From the NCBI GenBank assembly GCA_963835595.1, contig CAWIGL010000003.1, forward strand, positions 686,566 to 750,565: a stretch of DNA of 64,000 bases, written 5' to 3'. Below are positions 61,827 to 64,000 of this stretch, in pieces. Position 1 is the first letter of the stretch. Each line of letters opens with the position of its first letter. The translations under genes and the position numbers were made by a program. Under the pieces are notes generated by a model. The model ran no database searches. It was not told the origin of the DNA and saw nothing but the letters and a program-made list of their open reading frames with translations. Source of the DNA: CAWEPK01 sp963835595. GTDB lineage: Bacteria; Desulfobacterota; Syntrophorhabdia; Syntrophorhabdales; WCHB1-27.

Positions 61827-62525
61827 ATGGCGTATGAGGACAAAGATTTTAGCGAAAGGGTCGCAAGGCTCGGTTTTCCGCTCCTGCAAAGGGAGCCGAA
61901 AATGGAAACAAATGAAACGCTTGCCGAGGTTGTTGAGAGCAATGACCTTCGTCTTTGGGAAGGGTTCCCGGTAATGCTCGCCAACAGCGTGGAGAGGCGT
62001 CAATTCGATTACGTGCAGGTACGCAATCGCCTGGTCCATTCAACCGATGGCCCTTCCAGGCTCGATTGCTTACTGGCCTTGTCGCTGGCACTCTACCAGG
62101 CCCTTAACGTCAACGGGCAGGAATTCAAGAACCTAAGGCGTTTGTTGGGGCAAAAACTTGCCTGGGAAGGTTTTGTCGAGGCGTTCAAGTCCAACGGGGA
62201 ATTGAACGCTTGCGGTCGCTCTGTGTCAGCAGATAGATGGAAAAAGACCTTTCAAAATTACTATCTTTATGACCGCCCGTACGGGAGGGAAGCAGAGAAC
62301 AGGGCATACCGCCTGGGCGATCTGCTCTCGACAAAGCGCTCATACGATCTTGAATATTCGCTCTCGCAGTTGTTCACGCCAAGGCAGAAAGAGTTGGTGC
62401 TAAAGAAATTCAGAGGAGAAAAGCTCACTAAAACAGAGAAAGAGTATTATTCGAGAACTGTCAGAAAGAAACTTTCGGCTATGGCAAACGCGGATCTCCA
62501 CCAACTCGCGGTAAAGTTGCTATGA
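61827..62525 (+). CDS. Partner of the nucleotidyltransferase, unknown function
   Basis: A 232-aa charged protein, MAYEDKDFSERVARLGFPL. The middle is helical and the C-terminus, LFTPRQKELVLKKFRGEKLTKTEKEYYSRTVRKKL, reads like a sigma-region-4 or winged-HTH DNA-binding segment. As the only partner in an operon with an operator palindrome, it may be the repressor and neutralising partner. I do not recognise a named family. Confidence 0.6.
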   Translation: MAYEDKDFSERVARLGFPLLQREPKMETNETLAEVVESNDLRLWEGFPVMLANSVERRQFDYVQVRNRLVHSTDGPSRLDCLLALSLALYQALNVNGQEFKNLRRLLGQKLAWEGFVEAFKSNGELNACGRSVSADRWKKTFQNYYLYDRPYGREAENRAYRLGDLLSTKRSYDLEYSLSQLFTPRQKELVLKKFRGEKLTKTEKEYYSRTVRKKLSAMANADLHQLAVKLL

Positions 62526-62619
62526 CCCTGAAACCCTGCTAGGGTAACCCCCCACCACCCCCCCACCGCTTCGTGGAGGGCGTCCGAAAAAAAAGAAAAA
62601 ACATAGAGAAAAAGAAGGA

Positions 62620-62641
62620 ACGGCGGCCGAAAGAAAATGCT
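62620..62641 (+). repeat. Right copy of module-flanking direct repeat
   Basis: 22 bp identical to 60954-60975, abutting the left end of the insertion sequence at 62647. Confidence 0.75.
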
Positions 62642-62646
62642 GTTAT

Positions 62647-63995
62647 TGCAACATGAAAATGTCACCCTTTCTGCAACATGAAAATGTCACCCCCTCTCGT
62701 CCTTTTCATAGGGACGCTCTCGCTTCGCTCGCCGGCCCTGGGCGCGTGGTAGACCCCGGCCGGACGCGTCCCGGGATAGGTTTGCAGGGTACCTCCCCTG
62801 CGGATAGTGAAAGACATGCCAGGTTCCGTCGAGCCAGTGGTTCACTGGTAACGGAAGCCTTGGCAAAGCTGAGCCTCGTCTTTGTCGGGAACAGCTGGAT
62901 TGCCTGTCCCTCGACCGAGATCGTGTTGTCGTAATTCACCTTTGCCTCATATCGCTTGCAGAGGATGTTCCGTAGGTCTACGTCTGTAGGAAGCGGTCTC
63001 CACGCGGCTTCCGGGTCTTCCGGGGCAACGCCGAAGAGCCGGGCGTATTTGGGGATAAAGATTTCGTTGAGATACTTTGTCGCCCCTTCGCAGTCAGCGA
63101 TCTTCTTAAGCCGCAATTCGCCGACGAGCCTGTCCTGGAACGTCCTGTTGATCCTCTCGCCTCTTCCTCTCGCCTGGGCGGAATAGGCAAAGATAAGTCT
63201 TATGCCCAGCTCGCTCATGGCCCTCTGGAACTGCGTGGGCTGGAAGGGATCGCTCTTATGGCGGGTCGTCTTGAACTGAGAAGCCCTGTCGAGGTAGAAG
63301 ACCGAGGGCCGGCCGAAACGGGTAAAGACCTCTTTGCATACCTGAAAGCAGCCCTCCAAGTCCTCTTCCTTCGGAAAGAGCACCATAGAGAGGTCTTCCT
63401 GTCGAGTCGTCCGTAGACAGAAGAAGCGTCGTCTTTTCCTCCCCGAACCACTGGTGGGGAGAGCCGTCCAAAAAGAGCATATGGCCTTCCTTCTCCGATC
63501 GTTTTCTTCTCTTCCTATGTCTGCGCTGCTTCCGGACCTTGCCGCCGAACCCTTCGGGACGAAGCCATTGCCTCAGGGTCTCCCTGCTGATTTTTATCCC
63601 CTCCTGCTCCTCAAGCATCTCCGAGAGGTGGGAGAAGTTGAAGTCGAAATACTTCTCCCTGGCCAGGGCTATCGTCCGTTCCTTGAGTTCTCCAGGGAAA
63701 GGCCCTAGCAGGAAGGGCGGCCGCGGTTGCCGTGCCTGACTCCCGAAGGTCCTTCCCTTTTCACTTTGCCCTTGATCCTCTTTACCTGCCTGACGGAGAC
63801 GCCCAGTGCCGCCGCAGCCTCTCCGGTTCGTCATCCTGCCATCCAGCAGACGCCGCTATCACGCCGTACCGCCTTACCTCTTCTGCCATGAACGTCACTC
63901 CTTTTCTCACCGGAGCACCTCCCCTCGGCGCTCCTTGTTATCGTCAGGGGTGACATTTTCATATTGCAGTTAAGGGGTGACATAATTATATTGCA
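62647..63995 (-). mobile_element. Insertion sequence (ISNCY-like)
   Basis: About 1.35 kb. The left end has two 21-bp direct repeats (62647-62667 and 62672-62692, TGCAACATGAAAATGTCACCC). The right end has two inverted relatives (63948-63968 and 63975-63995). One transposase gene reads leftward. The right copy is at the window edge, so the target duplication cannot be checked. Confidence 0.82.
62706..63889 (-). CDS. DDE transposase, frame broken several times
   Basis: An N-terminal HTH can be pieced together across frames (MAEEVRRYGVIAA, then REAAAALGVSVRQVKRIKGKVK). The core has FLDGSPHQWFG and STDDSTG, then after a break near 63392 the frame continues with MVLFPKEEDLEGCFQVCKEVF, VFYLDRASQFKTTRH and GRGERINRTFQDRL (DDE acidic residues). 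At least three breaks occur. The DGSPHQWF motif suggests an ISNCY/IS1202-type transposase. It may be either decayed or poorly sequenced. Confidence 0.78.
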
Positions 63996-64000
63996 GCAAC

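Overview
The window is a stretch of bacterial chromosome with GC-rich genes, carrying one clearly foreign, lower-GC island. Reductive-type dissimilatory sulfite reductase genes (dsrA, dsrB), a single-subunit quinol NO reductase, a caa3-type oxidase with a cytochrome bc complex, DapL-type lysine synthesis, DUF39-type homocysteine synthesis, a PEP-CTERM protein and a tiny AURKAIP1/COX24-family ribosomal protein together suggest an uncultured Nitrospirota-like or deltaproteobacterial sulfur-cycling lineage. This assignment is an inference; no rRNA or universal marker phylogeny is available here.

Layout. 0-2.7 kb: dsrA and dsrB, both reading leftward, each followed by a hairpin repeat and a second copy of its own 3' end. 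3.0-14.2 kb: a small monooxygenase, qNOR (norZ), then a rightward respiratory operon (SCO, oxidase subunits I-III-IV-II, heme A/O precursor farnesyltransferase, a cytochrome b fused to two c-type domains, Rieske). 14.3-22.9 kb: an 8.5-kb integrated element in the 3' half of tRNA-Arg(TCT). It carries integrase, excisionase, repressor, a primase-helicase with an iteron-like array, a terminase-small-subunit-like protein and secreted cargo, but no capsid or tail genes, so it looks like a phage satellite. 23.1-28.4 kb: AURKAIP1, nfo, dipeptide epimerase, mlaE, alr, hemL. 28.4-30 kb: MazEF-like and BrnTA toxin-antitoxin pairs. 30-38.2 kb: leftward SagB-like nitroreductase, TPR lipoprotein, MFS transporter, molybdopterin oxidoreductase and a Liv transporter whose binding-protein gene is reduced to a signal peptide. 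38.3-46.1 kb: dapL, a P-loop protein, the DUF39 homocysteine gene behind a structured leader, and a multi-PAS hybrid kinase. 46.2-47.7 kb: GNAT/DUF1778 and VapBC-type pairs. 48.2-54.2 kb: tsaD-rsmA-dehydratase-DUF4911-tldD and a PpiD-like chaperone. 54.4-59.7 kb: mreB-mreC-mreD-mrdA-rodA. 60-64 kb: a PEP-CTERM gene behind a c-di-GMP-type riboswitch, a two-gene nucleotidyltransferase operon with a palindromic operator, and an insertion sequence.

Data quality. At least fifteen single-base frame breaks interrupt otherwise well-conserved genes (dsrA, cytochrome b-c, mlaE, livF, the sensor kinase, tldD, mreD, mrdA, rodA, the transposase). Several fall in short homopolymers, so most are more likely sequencing or assembly indels than pseudogenes. 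The coding calls below span these breaks and say where they are.
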